Shown here: piece after piece, positions 14,106 to 14,156 of the stretch
Layout of the letters: the number at the start of each line of letters is the position of its first letter
How positions within the stretch are numbered: the stretch's first letter is position 1
DNA from: an uncultured Bacillota bacterium
GTDB taxonomy: Bacteria > Bacillota > Clostridia > Peptostreptococcales > Anaerovoracaceae
Direction of reading: 5' to 3'
NCBI GenBank assembly: GCA_946410475.1
Contig: CAMKAM010000019.1
Span: 1 to 14,156 of the forward strand
Length of the DNA stretch: 14,156 bases
Translations under genes and position numbers: made by a program
The notes under the pieces: generated by a model
Told to the model about the DNA's origin: nothing
Seen by the model: only the letters and a program-made list of their open reading frames with translations
The model's database searches: none

Positions 14106-14156
14106 CGAGATCGTCCACAAAAAAACCCCCTCCTGTTTTTTGTCCTCCGCCCGCAG

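Noticed and set aside
14117..14142. A-run, C-rich centre and T-run resembling a terminator at the right edge.
   Set aside because: Only A/T pairs form the stem and no GC-rich stem precedes the T-run on either strand. It may be part of a structure cut off by the window edge.
1..14156. Search for insertion sequences, CRISPR arrays, tRNA or rRNA genes and phage genes.
   Set aside because: No transposase motifs, regularly spaced repeats, cloverleaf-like segments or phage-type proteins were seen; the window reads as a housekeeping locus.

Overview
The window is an ordinary bacterial chromosome segment. Every gene I can support lies on the minus strand, so transcription runs from high to low coordinates. 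Its core is a nearly complete type II fatty acid synthesis (FAS II) locus: acpP, accB, accC, accD, accA, fabH, fabK, fabD, fabG, fabF, fabZ (12123 down to 2803), followed by a MarR-family regulator gene. The only enoyl-ACP reductase visible is the flavoprotein FabK. There is no FabI, FabA or FabB. Ribosome binding sites are strong and purine rich, with AGG/AGA and ATA codons used freely. Together this suggests an anaerobic member of the Bacillota, class Clostridia (Lachnospiraceae-like or Family XIII-like). That placement is inference; no rRNA or other marker is present.

Layout from the upstream (right) end. (1) 13953-12426: a beta-carbonic anhydrase gene overlaps by 8 bp a gene for a secreted, basic protein with an Ig-like region and a degenerate transglutaminase-like domain. 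A strong hairpin terminator (12372-12398) ends this pair. (2) 12310-12124: the FAS promoter (TTGACA-17-TATTAT), then AT-rich dyads just downstream of the predicted start site, then a leader of about 150 nt. The leader can form a long-range stem and holds an unproven 40-codon frame ending exactly on the acpP start codon. (3) 12123-2803: the FAS operon, tightly packed. accC-accD and accD-accA overlap by 4 nt and accA-fabH by 14 nt; the other gaps are 13-54 nt. (4) 2806-2269: a MarR-family gene with its own near-consensus promoter (TTGAGT-17-TATAAT). A perfect inverted repeat, TATCAG-N8-CTGATA, sits in the promoter spacer. A hairpin terminator follows at 2176-2209. (5) 2104-1: a membrane histidine kinase running off the left edge, with its C-terminus missing.

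How the genes work together: AccB/C/D/A carboxylate acetyl-CoA to malonyl-CoA, using bicarbonate that the adjacent carbonic anhydrase could help supply. FabD loads malonate onto AcpP and FabH makes the first condensation. FabG, FabZ and FabK then reduce, dehydrate and reduce again, and FabF carries out the elongating condensations. The MarR protein is the natural candidate for lipid-responsive control, by analogy with FabT of streptococci. Its position at the distal end of the operon and its private promoter differ from the FabT layout, where the regulator comes first. I saw no mobile element, CRISPR array, tRNA or rRNA. The window is mainly housekeeping; the points of interest are the regulatory architecture and the odd secreted protein.
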